Shown piece by piece: positions 46,501 to 57,205 of a DNA stretch of 64,000 bases. Position 1 is the stretch's first letter; every line of letters starts with the position of its first letter. Location: contig OZ025206.1 of assembly GCA_964019055.1 (NCBI GenBank), forward strand, positions 28,237,012 through 28,301,011. Direction: 5' to 3'. The notes below the pieces were generated by a model. That model was not told the DNA's origin, ran no database searches, and saw only the letters and a list, made by a program, of their open reading frames with translations. The translations under genes were made by a program, and so were the position numbers. Origin of the DNA: Anthopleura xanthogrammica. Taxonomy: Eukaryota; Cnidaria; Anthozoa; Actiniaria; Actiniidae.

Positions 46501-48851
46501 AATCTGCCTTTAGATGGTGTGGACATCAAGGAGCCCATCTGCTTATTGGCGACTTCAATGGCGACGGACGATCCGATATGATGTGTTACGACAGGTCCAA
46601 CAAATGGGTATCGCTTGCTGGACTAGGAGGAACATTTCCAGGCACCTCTTGGCACAAGGCAAACGGATGGTGTAATCACGCGGGGTCTTCCATTCAAGTG
46701 GGCGATTTTAATGGTGATAGGCGAGACGATCTTGTGTGTCACGACAAGCACGGGAGAAACTGGGTAATGTTTGCTCAGACAGGAGGTAAATTTAGCGGCA
46801 TTTCTGATTGGCACGGTACTGGCTGGTGCTCAAATGCCGAGTTTCACGTGGGCTATTTCAATGGTGATAGGCGTGCAGACATGCTTTGTCACAGGAAGAC
46901 CGATGGATACAAGTGGATTTCAACCGCAAGCTCAAATGGTAGGTTTGATAATTCATAATACTGATCTTTGTGTGTGTGAATGAAAGAAGATGTGCGCTTT
47001 CATTTATTGCTTACCTTGGCAATGTGATGCACTCATTAAAATCCTTAGAATGTTTTTGTTTCCATATATAGTGAAAAGTCTGTTTTCTGGCACCAGCTGG
47101 CATCGAGCTATGAACTGGTGCGGAGTAACCGGGACCCTTTACGTTGCGGACTTCAACAATGACGGAAATGATGATCTTCTGTGCCACGAACAATCATCTG
47201 GTAAAAAATGGATAGCTTATAATCATTATCCCAGAAAAGGTAAAGTATATTAATACATATTATATCCCAACGATGAATTTTCGCGCGCTGTCATTGTTTC
47301 AAATGGGTCACGTGCAGGACGGGTATCAGGCGGTATCCACCGTCCGAAGTGATATTCGTCCAGTAGAAGTCAAAAACGTAACAATTTAAAAGAAAAAAAA
47401 ATGGAAAACAAAGAAACTCGGGTTTTACAAATAAGTGAGAGTTAAATACAAAGACTGGTTGAGAAAGCTACGCCAGGATCACGAAAAAATCCTCAAAATA
47501 TACTGTAAATATCTTCAATTAAAAGCATCCACGTTGTTTCGTGAATGAAGTTTTTGGTTTCTTTACGAAAATTTTTTTATAAACTACTAAAGACCAACAA
47601 ACAATTTGAGAACTAATGTTAAACAATAGAATAGTTTAATGTAAAACAGCTTTCATTTACGAAAAGAATTTTTTTTACATCCATCTTGGAGACGAGAGAG
47701 AATTTTTTTTTGAAAACTCTGGAGATGATGAGTCAACGCAATATGCTGAATCCATTCCAGTGAAGTCGTTGGGTTATAAAATAGATAAACCCCTTCTGGC
47801 TCAGTGGGATATCGTCTGATAATGTCTTTGGATGAGAAATGGTCCTCAAAATATCACATTTGTTCTCGAAGCTTCGCTTCTCTGCCAAATGTTCCTTTTT
47901 GGGGCCATTTCTCGTCCTCGGACATTATCAGGCGATATCCCAGCCGCCACAAGGGATTTATTTACCAAATATCCCATGGTTTGAGATGTCATGTGTGGCA
48001 GGACATTTATGTGTATTATCTTATTTACAATGTTAATTTGACATTACAATATCCAAACAAATATAGTATAGGAAAACGTGTTAACTATTTATAGAAAACC
48101 ATGTTAGTCAGGAGAAATACAAATGTTAGAAAAATTTTCCAAAATATTTGTTTTTACTAATGATATATAATAATTTGTCTTATTTTTCTCGTGCAACTCC
48201 TGTGCCAACAACAGGTAATTAATTGTTCCTGATTTTACTGGTACTCATGCACCGTTCCAAAACTTGTTTTCCATTTGGTACTAATGTGGGCGCAAAAATA
48301 GCTTTTACGGTATCATAAAATCAATCAGTAAAATATGATAGACCTTTCCGGAACTCACCTGACTGACATACGCAAGAGCAGATAGTCTTTTACGGTTAGT
48401 TAACCCCTTTAAAGTAGGACAGAACAGAACATTTAGTCATCATTAAGGTCTATCGGCGCTTGCGTTATGCTGTTATGCTTATGCTTGCGTCGCTAGTGTG
48501 AACCTGGCTTAAACTAAAGGAACTTAACAATTGTATTATGACTCTCTTCTGCACACTATAACTTTTTCCGCATTTTTGGGCTGGCTTGAGTATGTTGTTG
48601 ACTCCTCCTTTGTGTATCTTTCTCTCAGAACCAAGGAAACCAACACAAAGTAAGCACAAAAAGATATATATTCTAAACAACAGATGTTGATTTATCGATA
48701 ATATAATTCATTTTCATCATATTGCCTTTATATTCTTTATATGATTTGCAAGCAACACTAATGGGAATTTTTTGTTTTCCTTCCTTTTTCTTTCCTCTCT
48801 TTCTCTCTCTTTCTTTTTTTCATTCTATCATTCTTTCATTTATTAATTCAT

Positions 48852-48884
<33 letters not shown>

Positions 48885-49593
48885 CATTTTTTTCTAAATT
48901 CTTTCTCGTCTTCGCATATATTTAGAACGAGGACAAGGTACGCTTTTTTATTTTATGTAATTTTATCTTTTAGGAATTTTTTTTGAATTACGTTTCATTA
49001 ATTAAAAAAATCTTTCTTATAAATTTTAAGATACAATGATAGCTGGCTAATGATTAGTCAAAGATAAAATTGCTACGTTTTAAAGGTTTTCATTAATTGG
49101 TATTTGTTACAATCTAACCATGTTTTTTATGGATATTTGTTTAGCTGATTACAGCGGTATAGGGTGCTACAAAGATAACGGAGGAAACAACCGTCCATTC
49201 CCTAAACTCATTGCGAACCTCAGACCAGGAATAGATTGGAATGATCTGAAAACCTCTGTCATAGACAAGTGTGCCAATGCTGTCCAAGCTTTGGGGTTTG
49301 TATCACAAAGTATCCAACCAATAACAAATATGCCTAAAACCTTCAAAGTTCGACCTTCAAATATTATCGATGCATGAAACAGTCTTTTAGCTGATCAAAG
49401 TCAGGGCAATGCTAACTCACAGATCGAATTGGAATTTAGCGTGTTATATTTTTAAGGACCGAAGAAAATTGGAGACCCCGGAGAAAAGCTCCCGAATCAA
49501 ATAATCATCTCAAATCATCGAATATTCTAAATATGTTAACTCTTACTTATCTGACTTAACCCAATTTTCTTGTACTTTTGTTGTTGTTGTTGG

Positions 49594-49630
<37 letters not shown>

Positions 49631-50221
49631 GCTGTGGTGGTGGTTTTTCGTCAGCTTTATAAGAAATGTAATGAAAAAATATGTGAATTTTTTTCTTCAA
49701 AAGATATAGGAAATGATACCACTGAACATTTAGCACTTAATGACTAGTCCAGAGGGAAACAGTTAGTTTTGTTTCCCGAGAATCTCAATGAGATTCGAGG
49801 GAAATGAAACTAACTGATTTCCCGAGGGATCAGTCATTAAGTGTTTTATTATATACTCTAGTCAAACGAAGAAAAATGTTCTCTCCATTTTGAAAATTTT
49901 TTAATTACAAAAAAAATATATTCCCCTCTCACGCTTTGATCACGTGCATTTATTACCCGCGCGGGAGTTATTGAGATTTATTTCCCTCCACGTGATGTAC
50001 TCTCGACCAATAAGAAAACGAGTTTGACTAGGATATATAATAAATTCATTTATTCATTTTATGTTTTGAAATGCAGATACAAATACTTTGGAATCCAGTA
50101 CTACGGTGAATGTTGGAGTGGCCCTGATGCCAGTGTACAATATGACAAACACGGCAAGGATACGAAATGCTCCCTCGGTGTTGGTGCAGCAGGCGCTAAC
50201 TATGTATACCAAATAGCCTAA
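34489..50221 (+). CDS. Gene 2: secreted five-propeller FG-GAP/EGF protein, paralogue of gene 1
   Basis: Exons: 34489-34543; propeller units 40228-41016+41150-41317, 41709-42497+42631-42798, 43190-43978+44112-44279, 44670-45458+45592-45759, 46150-46938+47072-47239; spacer EGF exons 41422-41538, 42903-43019, 44384-44500, 45864-45980; microexons 48629-48649 and 48926-48937; C-terminal exons 49145-49295 and 50077-50221 (TAA). The lengths total 5637 nt, in frame, giving about 1878 residues. The start is chosen for an 18-residue signal peptide (MKTLVLPFILILSSAILV). Domain order matches gene 1 except that the nine-exon EGF array is absent. The 5.7-kb first intron contains a piggyBac-type fold-back element. 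It is probably a secreted calcium-binding extracellular protein. Confidence 0.8.
35085..35120. repeat. (AAT)n microsatellite
   Basis: AATAATAAT-type run at the end of a CATCATCATCTTTATTAA-containing stretch (34920 on) that looks like a retroelement 3' tail. Confidence 0.6.
35848..39107. mobile_element. TTAA-flanked fold-back element, 3260 bp (piggyBac-type, non-autonomous)
   Basis: Left arm 35848-36710 and right arm 38246-39107 are long inverted repeats of about 863 bp. The outer ends begin GAGGGGTAGTC and end GACTACCCCTC, each next to TTAA (35844-35847 and 39108-39111). TTAA target duplication is the hallmark of the piggyBac superfamily. The spacer (36711-38245) has no transposase frame. 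Arms that long are unusual for piggyBac-type MITEs. Confidence 0.75.
36708..36920. mobile_element. Nested 213-bp TIR element at the inner edge of the left arm
   Basis: Perfect inverted ends of 26 bp beginning TTACACTTGGATTTGTAG, ending with the complement CTACAAATCCAAGTGTAA. It marks where the two fold-back arms stop matching. Confidence 0.75.
39590..39711 (+). repeat. Probable retroelement 3' tail
   Basis: Stretch ending GTGGTCAATAAAAACC and TTTGAACCTTTGA after a pyrimidine-rich region, like the 3' end of a LINE. No coding part is visible. Confidence 0.35.
40228..41538 (+). CDS. Gene 2 propeller unit 1 plus EGF
   Basis: Exons 40228-41016, 41150-41317 and 41422-41538. Six FG-GAP-like repeats with [55 protein letters not shown] and [11 protein letters not shown]. 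The unit starts [18 protein letters not shown], unlike the DPGPTFF start of later units. The spacer EGF reads AACTPNPCANRGQC then YRCKCKNGYRGRTC. Confidence 0.85.
41709..43019 (+). CDS. Gene 2 propeller unit 2 plus EGF
   Basis: Exons 41709-42497, 42631-42798 and 42903-43019. Same layout as unit 1, period 1481 bp, introns conserved almost base for base. Confidence 0.85.
43190..44500 (+). CDS. Gene 2 propeller unit 3 plus EGF
   Basis: Exons 43190-43978, 44112-44279 and 44384-44500. The EGF exon carries SNRRKATG in place of SDRRKGTG, a variant shared with unit 4 but not units 1-2. Confidence 0.85.
44670..45980 (+). CDS. Gene 2 propeller unit 4 plus EGF
   Basis: Exons 44670-45458, 45592-45759 and 45864-45980. 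The 168-nt exon has VVDFNND where the other copies have VADFNND. Confidence 0.85.
46150..47239 (+). CDS. Gene 2 propeller unit 5 (last)
   Basis: Exons 46150-46938 and 47072-47239. The intron after the last exon diverges immediately (GTAAAGTATATTAATAC). No EGF exon follows before the 48629 microexon. Confidence 0.85.
47240..48628. other. Gene 2 intron holding a hairpin element
   Basis: No EGF exon was found. A MITE-like element lies at 47786-47960, with arms TGGGATATCGTCTGATAATGTC-type and GACATTATCAGGCGATATCCCA-type (about 20 bp shared). The intron occupies the position where gene 1 has its EGF array. Confidence 0.5.
48629..48937 (+). CDS. Gene 2 linker microexons (21 nt and 12 nt)
   Basis: 48629-48649 (EPRKPTQ, CTCTCAG acceptor, GTAAGC donor) and 48926-48937 (KRGQ, TTTAG acceptor, GTACGC donor), both phase 1-1. 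The minus-strand paralogue has a 21-nt and a 12-nt exon in the same order. Gene 1 shows only the 21-nt exon. Confidence 0.7.
49145..50221 (+). CDS. Gene 2 WSC-like C-terminal module (two exons)
   Basis: 49145-49295 and 50077-50221. Key residues: IGCYKDNGGNNRPFP, IDWNDLKTSVIDKC, then YKYFGIQYYGECWSG and TKCSLGVGAAG, ending QIA-stop. Four cysteines as in gene 1; exon lengths 151 and 145 are identical to gene 1. Confidence 0.85.
49576..49640. repeat. (TTG)n microsatellite in the last intron of gene 2
   Basis: TTG triplets with one GGT interruption. The antisense frame reads poly-Gln but is intronic. Confidence 0.9.
49732..50036. mobile_element. Palindromic repeat element in the last intron of gene 2
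   Basis: CACTTAATGACTAGTCC...GGGAAACAGTTAGTTT is mirrored by AAACTAACTGATTTCCC...CAGTCATTAAGTG within about 115 bp, followed by a CCCGCGCGGG-centred stretch. Extent is uncertain. Confidence 0.5.
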
Positions 50222-50260
50222 ATACTACTACTAATAATAATAATGATAATAATAATAGAC
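50221..50260. repeat. (AAT)n microsatellite just after the gene 2 stop
   Basis: TAATAATAATAATGATAATAATAATAG-type run (shorter AAT units) directly in the 3' untranslated region. Confidence 0.8.
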
Positions 50261-50352
50261 TTTATTTCTGTGTCAGTAAAATCTAACTTACATGATAGTA
50301 AACTAATTGGGGACACCTATCTAAGGACCCATTAAAAGCCCATATTAAACCC

Positions 50353-50358
50353 AATAAA
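50353..50358 (+). promoter_or_regulatory. Poly(A) signal of gene 2
   Basis: First AATAAA downstream of the stop codon, followed by further AATAAA-like motifs. Confidence 0.5.
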
Positions 50359-50635
50359 ATAAAAGTAAAATAAATAAAGAGAAGGTAATAGGCCTTCCCT
50401 GAACCCGCATAAACGTCTAGACAGCTTTAGTCTTGGATACTAGTACTTGACAGTCGTAAGACCATGTGTATCTTTGGTTTGTAGTTTAATAAATGCATGT
50501 AAAAGAGATCAGATTTGTGGGCTTTGCTTTGTGTTGTATGTCTTCATAAGATCTTGAGATCTATACCTTTAAAATGTATTTATCCTAAAACAGACATTTA
50601 CAATTGTCAGCAACCGATGTCTGTTCCATGCTGTA

Positions 50636-51260
50636 CAGTATGTTGCCCAGTTTCGTGACAGTACCAGTTTCGTGACACTTACAAATTAAACTCGTTTTTA
50701 GCGACGGCTATTTAATATTTCGGAAAACGAAGAGAACCGAAAGAAAGCCGAACATTCAACCTCGGAATGCATATTTTTAAAGAACGTGTTTGTCAAGGAG
50801 AAGCCATTTTTGTCAGGTGAGTGGAGTTGTCTCGACGAAAATCTTTGATTTTCACTGCGCAGTGAATTGCCCTGCGCTCGAAATCTAGGCATTAAAAGTG
50901 CTTATTCTCAAAGAAACAACTTATGATTAGTACTTCAAATTTCACAACAAAATAAAGTTAAAGGTAAGAAAATATGTTTTTGATTTGTTTTATCGAATTT
51001 CATTGTGAATTACTTTGAAAACAATGCATTTTTACAACTTGTCACGAAACTGGCCCAGCTGTCACGAAACTGGGCACTTAATTGGCCGTCGAAATATTCA
51101 TTTTATTGTATCAAATTAAAAGATTCGAAGAAAATATCTACATCATAATGTTACCTGATAAATTTGCCTTTATGTGACAAAATTTGATAGAATTATCTTT
51201 TTCCGTAGAGAAGATATAGTATTCACAACGTGAAGTGTCACGAAATTGGGCAACATACTG
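50636..51260. mobile_element. TA-flanked TIR element, 625 bp (Tc1/mariner-type target)
   Basis: Ends CAGTATGTTGCCCAGTTTCG and a near-complement ending GGGCAACATACTG, each flanked by TA (50634-50635 and 51261-51262). The interior repeats the GTCACGAAACTGG motif in both orientations (about 50655, 50672, 51040, 51060, 51237). No transposase. Confidence 0.75.
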
Positions 51261-51907
51261 TATACCAAAAGCACATTTTAGCGTGTTCGACGACAGCAAC
51301 TGTAACTGTAAGATATTTTAGAGCAAAGGCAGCACTTTCTACTCAGAACTCACAGATATTTCAAGAATTGGAGTGTGGATCTGGCCGCGGAGATTTCATC
51401 GCACGACCTCCCGCACGACAGATCGATCCCCAACCAAATGGGTCACCGGGAGAATGGTGAGGAATCGAAAAGGATTATCCAACTTCGATGGGTTAGAAAT
51501 CTCATAATACACTTTATTCAATTTAGAGTTTTCGCGGGTTTATGCGCGGGTTTATGCGCGGGTTTAAGCGCGAATCATAACCGGAAGTAAAAAAACCCTA
51601 AATGGAAACTGCTGACTTAATGTATCGCTGTATCGTTTCCCAGACTATGAAAGAGTAAGTAAGTAAGTTCTAGTAAGTTTATTTAATCACGTTAACACAA
51701 AGGAGCTTACAACAAAACTCGTTAGAACGTGCATGTGCTGTTGTTTGTGTAAATTGTAATATCAAATGTGGCTACCATTGCCACAGATTTGCGATGAAAG
51801 AACCCCTTAGACAAGCATATTAAGTACGATTTCATTCAGAAATTCCATAGGAAAATATAGATGGAGCATGATTGGTTAATGTTATTGAACAACACTAATT
51901 TTCATAC

Positions 51908-53010
51908 CCCTCTGCTTTAGCAGCATTAGCGCATTTGTCGAATACAGTCCCTTTAAGGTTATACCAGTCGATATCTTGTCTGAAGTTGGCGATTAGAAGT
52001 GGTATTGGTCGGCGACCGCCACCCTTGAAGGACCCAACCCCTTTGTAAGCAGCTGTCATTAGCCAGAAAGCAAATAAATATGTGAAGAGGAAATTGTGGA
52101 GAACTTTAATAAAAAACAAAACCAAAAACGCAACAGCTTGTACTCACCCTGCTCTGGACCTGCAAATAAAAAAAATATATAAAGAACATGCATTATTAAT
52201 ATGTTTTTCATGTGACTAAGAGGAGCTCTAAAATCTTAAGAATGTTATGACCATCTCATTAATATATTGATAGAATATCAATAGAGGGTTCTCACGGCAG
52301 CCATGTTAGGGGGTAAAACACTAGAAATGTCCTCCTTTGGGAAATAAATGGTTTTGTCATGCAAACAAATTGCATTGTTTCCGCCCTTAAACATGGCTGC
52401 CGTGAAAAACCTTTATGTATAAGCTCTATACAAACAATGAGCTACTGCTGATAAAAGTGGATCGGACTGAGCATCCGACCACAATAATAATGAGAGTTCT
52501 TATGGTAGCGCATTTCACAATCGTCTCAATGCGCTTTTACAATTGTGACCAGTGCAGGACTTTACGGGTTGAATATTAAGACGCTCAGTATTAGCATCCG
52601 TGCAGCTTACAATCATGAGTGAAATGTTATTACATCGGCTTTAGGTTTACATCATTCATTCTTATCCTTTGCATTATATTTTAATTAGCAAATATATTTT
52701 TTTAGTAAACTATAGACATTTCAAGAATACTTTAATACAATGTTCTAATCATTCAACTAAAACTTACCACTCGTTGGAGCAGAAGGCTCTGTGGGTTAAA
52801 TACAAAACAAATAATCATAAAACAAGTAAATGAGAGAGGCAATTTACAAAAAAGTATATATATATATATACGGCACACTAAAATAGAACAGAGCTACGTT
52901 TTTGAAACACCTGATTCGCAATGTTTGTTGGTAAACTCGTCTAGACACTGGCATTTGTAGCTTCCTGGTAAATTAACACACATGCCACCATTTTGACATG
53001 GATTGTTACA
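51908..53010 (-). pseudogene. Truncated minus-strand paralogue of genes 1/2 (tail exons only)
   Basis: Read on the minus strand. An EGF piece (53010-52911: [23 protein letters not shown]) closest to the last EGF of gene 1 ends at a GTGTTT donor. Then follow a 21-nt exon 52788-52768 (EPSAPTS), a 12-nt exon 52159-52148 (GPEQ) and a WSC-like exon 52052-51908 (145 nt, phase 1 to 2, IDWYNLKGTVFDKC). The first WSC-like cysteine is replaced (VGSF for IGCY), two residues are missing, and no final 145-nt exon was found below 51908. The EGF exon loses its acceptor and first residues at 53011, where GC-rich repeat sequence begins. Splice sites are otherwise intact, so decay looks recent. Confidence 0.7.
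52291..52410. mobile_element. Small TIR element inside the minus-strand paralogue
   Basis: GGTTCTCACGGCAGCCATGTT-type left end (20 bp) and AACATGGCTGCCGTGAAAAACC-type right end form an inverted pair in the intron between the 21-nt and 12-nt exons. Confidence 0.55.
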
Positions 53011-54595
53011 GGGACCGCGGATCGGAGCAGGGGGGCTGGGGAGCTATAGCCCCCCCCCCCCCCAATATATTTGCCTCCATTTGGAATTACTTATTTGCCA
53101 TTTAAAATACCAAGTTCTCCGGCATGAAATATGAAATAATCAAATGTCAATTTAAAAATCCAGTTTGTGCAATGAATCCAGCAGTCCAGTAGACCCAGGA
53201 TTATCGTCGGCGACACGAAAACGAGCCCAACGGAGACGTCTCGATGCCACTGTTGAGAGAACGTTTTCGATGGCAAGGGAAGTAGACATTGCTGAGGACT
53301 AACATGCAAGAACAACAATTCAACAACAATTCTCTTAAACTGCCACAAAGAACGGAGAGTCAGACTCCAAGTCAAGCGAGTTCGTGTTGAGAAACAACAA
53401 CGGAAAAATAATTAAAATTTTGGAACTTTCACAAGGGAGAACAAACAGTAAAGGTTTATAGTCAGTGAACATATTTCCTACTACCTTATATCAGAAAGGC
53501 CTTTTCTCTTCTTTTTCACAGCCAGAATGTGTAAAATCGTCATAACTTTAGTGCAATAAATATGTTGCAAATGTCCCTCAAAATCGCACTTCCGAGGTTC
53601 TCAATTTCAATTTTTTCTTGGGGGAACATCCCCCAAGGTGCTCCAGATTTTGGTAGTCGTTTAAAGTGAAAATCGCCACGAGTTACACTAAATTTTGAGC
53701 ATGTTCCAATGGTGGTGAATTGGCTGTGATAAGTCGCCGTAAAATCGCAATAAAATTGCCGGCCTTGGGGTTGCGATAAAATTGCCTTTGAAATCTCCGC
53801 TCAAGCTACGCATTAAAATTGCAAGTATAAACGGGCCTTAAAAAGTACGACTAGAAATATTGCAGCTGAAAGCATTTTTTGTTCATAATTACCCCAAAAT
53901 AGGTTATTTAGTACAGTTTGATTTACCTGGTTCTCCCTAATTCCCTTCAAATAAAGGTTGTAAAAGATATTCCAAGTTTGTGGCATCAAAACTAAACAAT
54001 AATGAAAAAAGATCTTCCTTTAACCATTAATAGTTTAAAAAAAATCAAAATTCTGATCCCAATGTTGTATTTCACGGAAACTTTTGATTGGCATTTAACA
54101 GGTCCAACCTAACCTTTCTCGGTAAAGCTGTGCACTCAACAATAATACTGATCATTATTAACCTTATTGATATCAACATATGTAATATGTATATCGTTTG
54201 GGGATATATTAAATGCGATCTCAGCTGGTTACAAAGTAAACACTAATATTATGAGTCAAATTATCTGGAAAATCCTCATTATCATCTGTATTTAATTAGG
54301 ATATCCTGAACAAACAGTTATCATACTTTTATTACATCAGTTGTCAAATCAAAATTGAGTTGTAAAATGAAAGAAATTGTGTATATTGCTATGAAAATTA
54401 AGAGAAAAAAGGGAAAACACAAAATTATTTTTATCTTTGCCTAACATAACCTTCAGTTAAGTAAATTTATTTTTAAGATCGTAATTCATTTTGCTTGTTT
54501 TTGTGTTACGTTACTTAAGCTAAATTAAAATTAAAATTAGATTAAAATTAAATTAAAACTTTGTTTCTTTCGGGTTTTCTTATTCTTCTTGTTTT

Positions 54596-54832
<237 letters not shown>

Positions 54833-55371
54833 GCTTTGAGGGTTTTGGTCTATGGTCTTCCAGGCTTTCCTTGCCCGGCAAAAATAAAAATTATTTTTAA
54901 GTAAATACCTGGGAAATAATTTCATAAAATTATTAATGCACAATCATGTTTGCCTTTTTGCTTTTAATATTTTTTTTCGGGATAAGATATAACGCTTTTA
55001 ATTTGCCCCCACTTAATCAAAGCCTAACGCTAATTCTCAAAACTAACTTTTGATGACTAGTGCGCATGTGCATGCCTATTACCGAAATTATCGTCTCGTT
55101 ATTAGATGTGATAATACTAATTCGCAAGAAATGTGTTAATAAAGATGAAAGTAATAGCTATAACCTAATCCAATAAATAGGCAGTAGGACCTGTATGGTT
55201 GGTCACTGTAGTTGGTGTGTTCTGTGATGCGAAGAGGAACTTTGTGAGTATGCAATTTTGAGTTTATTTTACTGTTTAATTGATATGCAGTACATTTAGA
55301 AACAATTTTGCAACAAAGCTAAACAAGGATGAAAAAAAGAAAGAAAAAAAGAAACAGAAAAAGAAGAAAAG

Positions 55372-55460
55372 AAATGAAAAGAAAAGAACAGAAATGAAAA
55401 GAAATGAAAAGAAATGAAAAGAAATGAAAAGAAATGAAAAGAAATGAAAAGAAATGAAGA
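55372..55460. repeat. 10-bp GAAATGAAAA tandem array
   Basis: About eight consecutive GAAATGAAAA units with minor variants, within a purine-rich strand from 55328 to 55550. Confidence 0.9.
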
Positions 55461-55768
55461 GGAATGAAAAAGGAAATCCGAAAGATGAAGAAGAAGAAAA
55501 AGAAGAAAAAGGAATAGAAAAGTTAAAAGAAAAAGAAAAGAAAAAGTATCATCATATATAAGGTCCACTAGTCAATTAAAATTATATATAAGGTGTACAT
55601 GTCTATGATTATATTTTTTTGCAACTGAAGATGGCAGTACGCACTGCTAAAGCATGTCTTGAATTGTTTCAAAATTGTTGTCTTGTTTCTCAAAAAAAAG
55701 TACCGTTAAACTCATCCATATACTCATTTTTGCACGCTTTTCTTTTCAGCTTTCAGCCACACCTCAAA

Positions 55769-57205
55769 ATGCATCTGCTTTTATGTTTACTAATCCTGCT
55801 TGTAGGGTAAGTAAATAGAAATAACCAGGAATGTTCCTGAACATATATATATGAATTTCTTTTATTTATGAAACACGGTTGTGGTGCGCCGCATTAATAC
55901 ACAAGACGAGCCGGGTTCAAGTAGAATTGCTTGTTAGTTATCATCTTGGTTTTCTTCGTGTTCTTAGGCTTTCCTTCCTTCTTTTAAAAACTTAACTTCT
56001 AGCTTCTCATTTCGATCTTTTGGCTTTCAATTAGTTGGAGCTACAATCTTGGAAACAAAAGTGTTAGGACTCTTCCAACGTTTCTTTCAATTTTGGGGTT
56101 GAAACGATACTCCCGATACTTAAGACCATAACCTCCCCTCCCCTCCCCAGACAATGTTGTGTCCGAATAGCCGGGTCACCTCCAAAACTTTCAAGGCAAC
56201 ATTGGAAAGGGGAGGTGGGATTTTTTGGAACATTTTGCAAAATTTTACATTTGGTAGTCAAAAAAGTGAAAAAGTCCCAACCGGCTTTTGTACGTCCAAG
56301 ATTGTAGTTCTCTTGTGATTGCCCCACGCTGTGTTACAAACTTGCAAAAACTTAATATATAAATACGCTTGTTAAAATCTTAGGACCCCGTTGTAGAGCT
56401 AAAATACTTGGCTTTAAGCTTGAGGTTTCATTTTCGATTTTGAATACAAATTTTATGAGATAATTGAGAATTTAATTCTATTCCCCTGTTGTAGATCTTT
56501 CGATGTATCATTTAATCTTAAAGTGCATATGGCATAAATTATTTTTGAGTTAGATTCTGATATCAAAATCACGATTAAAAGAACCAAGAACCATTTTGAA
56601 TTTTAGTGCAAGCGTTGCAAACAAAATGACGTCACAAGGATAATAGTCACATGGTCATTTGGTCGCGCGCTTAGTGCATTTTTCAAGGGGCGCAAATAGC
56701 ATGAAGTTAATAAAAAATATTTTTAAGTGCTATTTTGGTTTTGAAATCGTCGTATATGCCTTGAAATATGCCCATATGACTAGGCTTTGTGACGTCATTT
56801 TGCTTACAACCCTTTACTAACGGTTCTTGGTTCAATTATATATATCTTATATTTTCTCGTGATATTGATATCGCATTTGAATTCAGCACTTTTAGATATC
56901 ATACTTCCACGTATGAGAAACTAAGTTCAAGGGTTACAATCATGGTTCCGACTCCCCTTAGTTACCGTTGCTATGTCCCACAAGCTCAACAAACTATCAA
57001 AAATATAAGACTCTGATCTTGCAAATTTATTATAAAGTCAAAAAAAGTAACAGTGAAAAGCACTGTACAATGAGAATACCTTGTGCAGAAAAAGTTTTAT
57101 AGCTTTGCTTTTATCAGGATTGACATCTCTGTCATTTTTATTGCATTGATTTATAAATATTACTATTTCGATTTTTTTGTAGATTGTTTGGAACAAATGG
57201 AAACG
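55769..57205 (+). CDS. Gene 3 signal-peptide exons
   Basis: Exon 55769-55806 ends in phase 2 at GTAAGT. Exon 57183-57205 (23 nt, TTTTTTGTAG acceptor) completes GLFGTNGN and leaves phase 1 at GTAAGT. A TTTTCAG acceptor at 55743-55749 upstream of the ATG suggests a preceding untranslated exon. Confidence 0.75.

Noticed and set aside
48181..48220. Possible extra exon in the gene 2 intron (GTGCAACTCCTGTGCC)
   Set aside because: It has a donor-like GTAATT but no AG acceptor in front and too few cysteines for an EGF module.
49536..49736. Poly-glutamine antisense frame
   Set aside because: Produced by a TTG repeat inside the last intron of gene 2.
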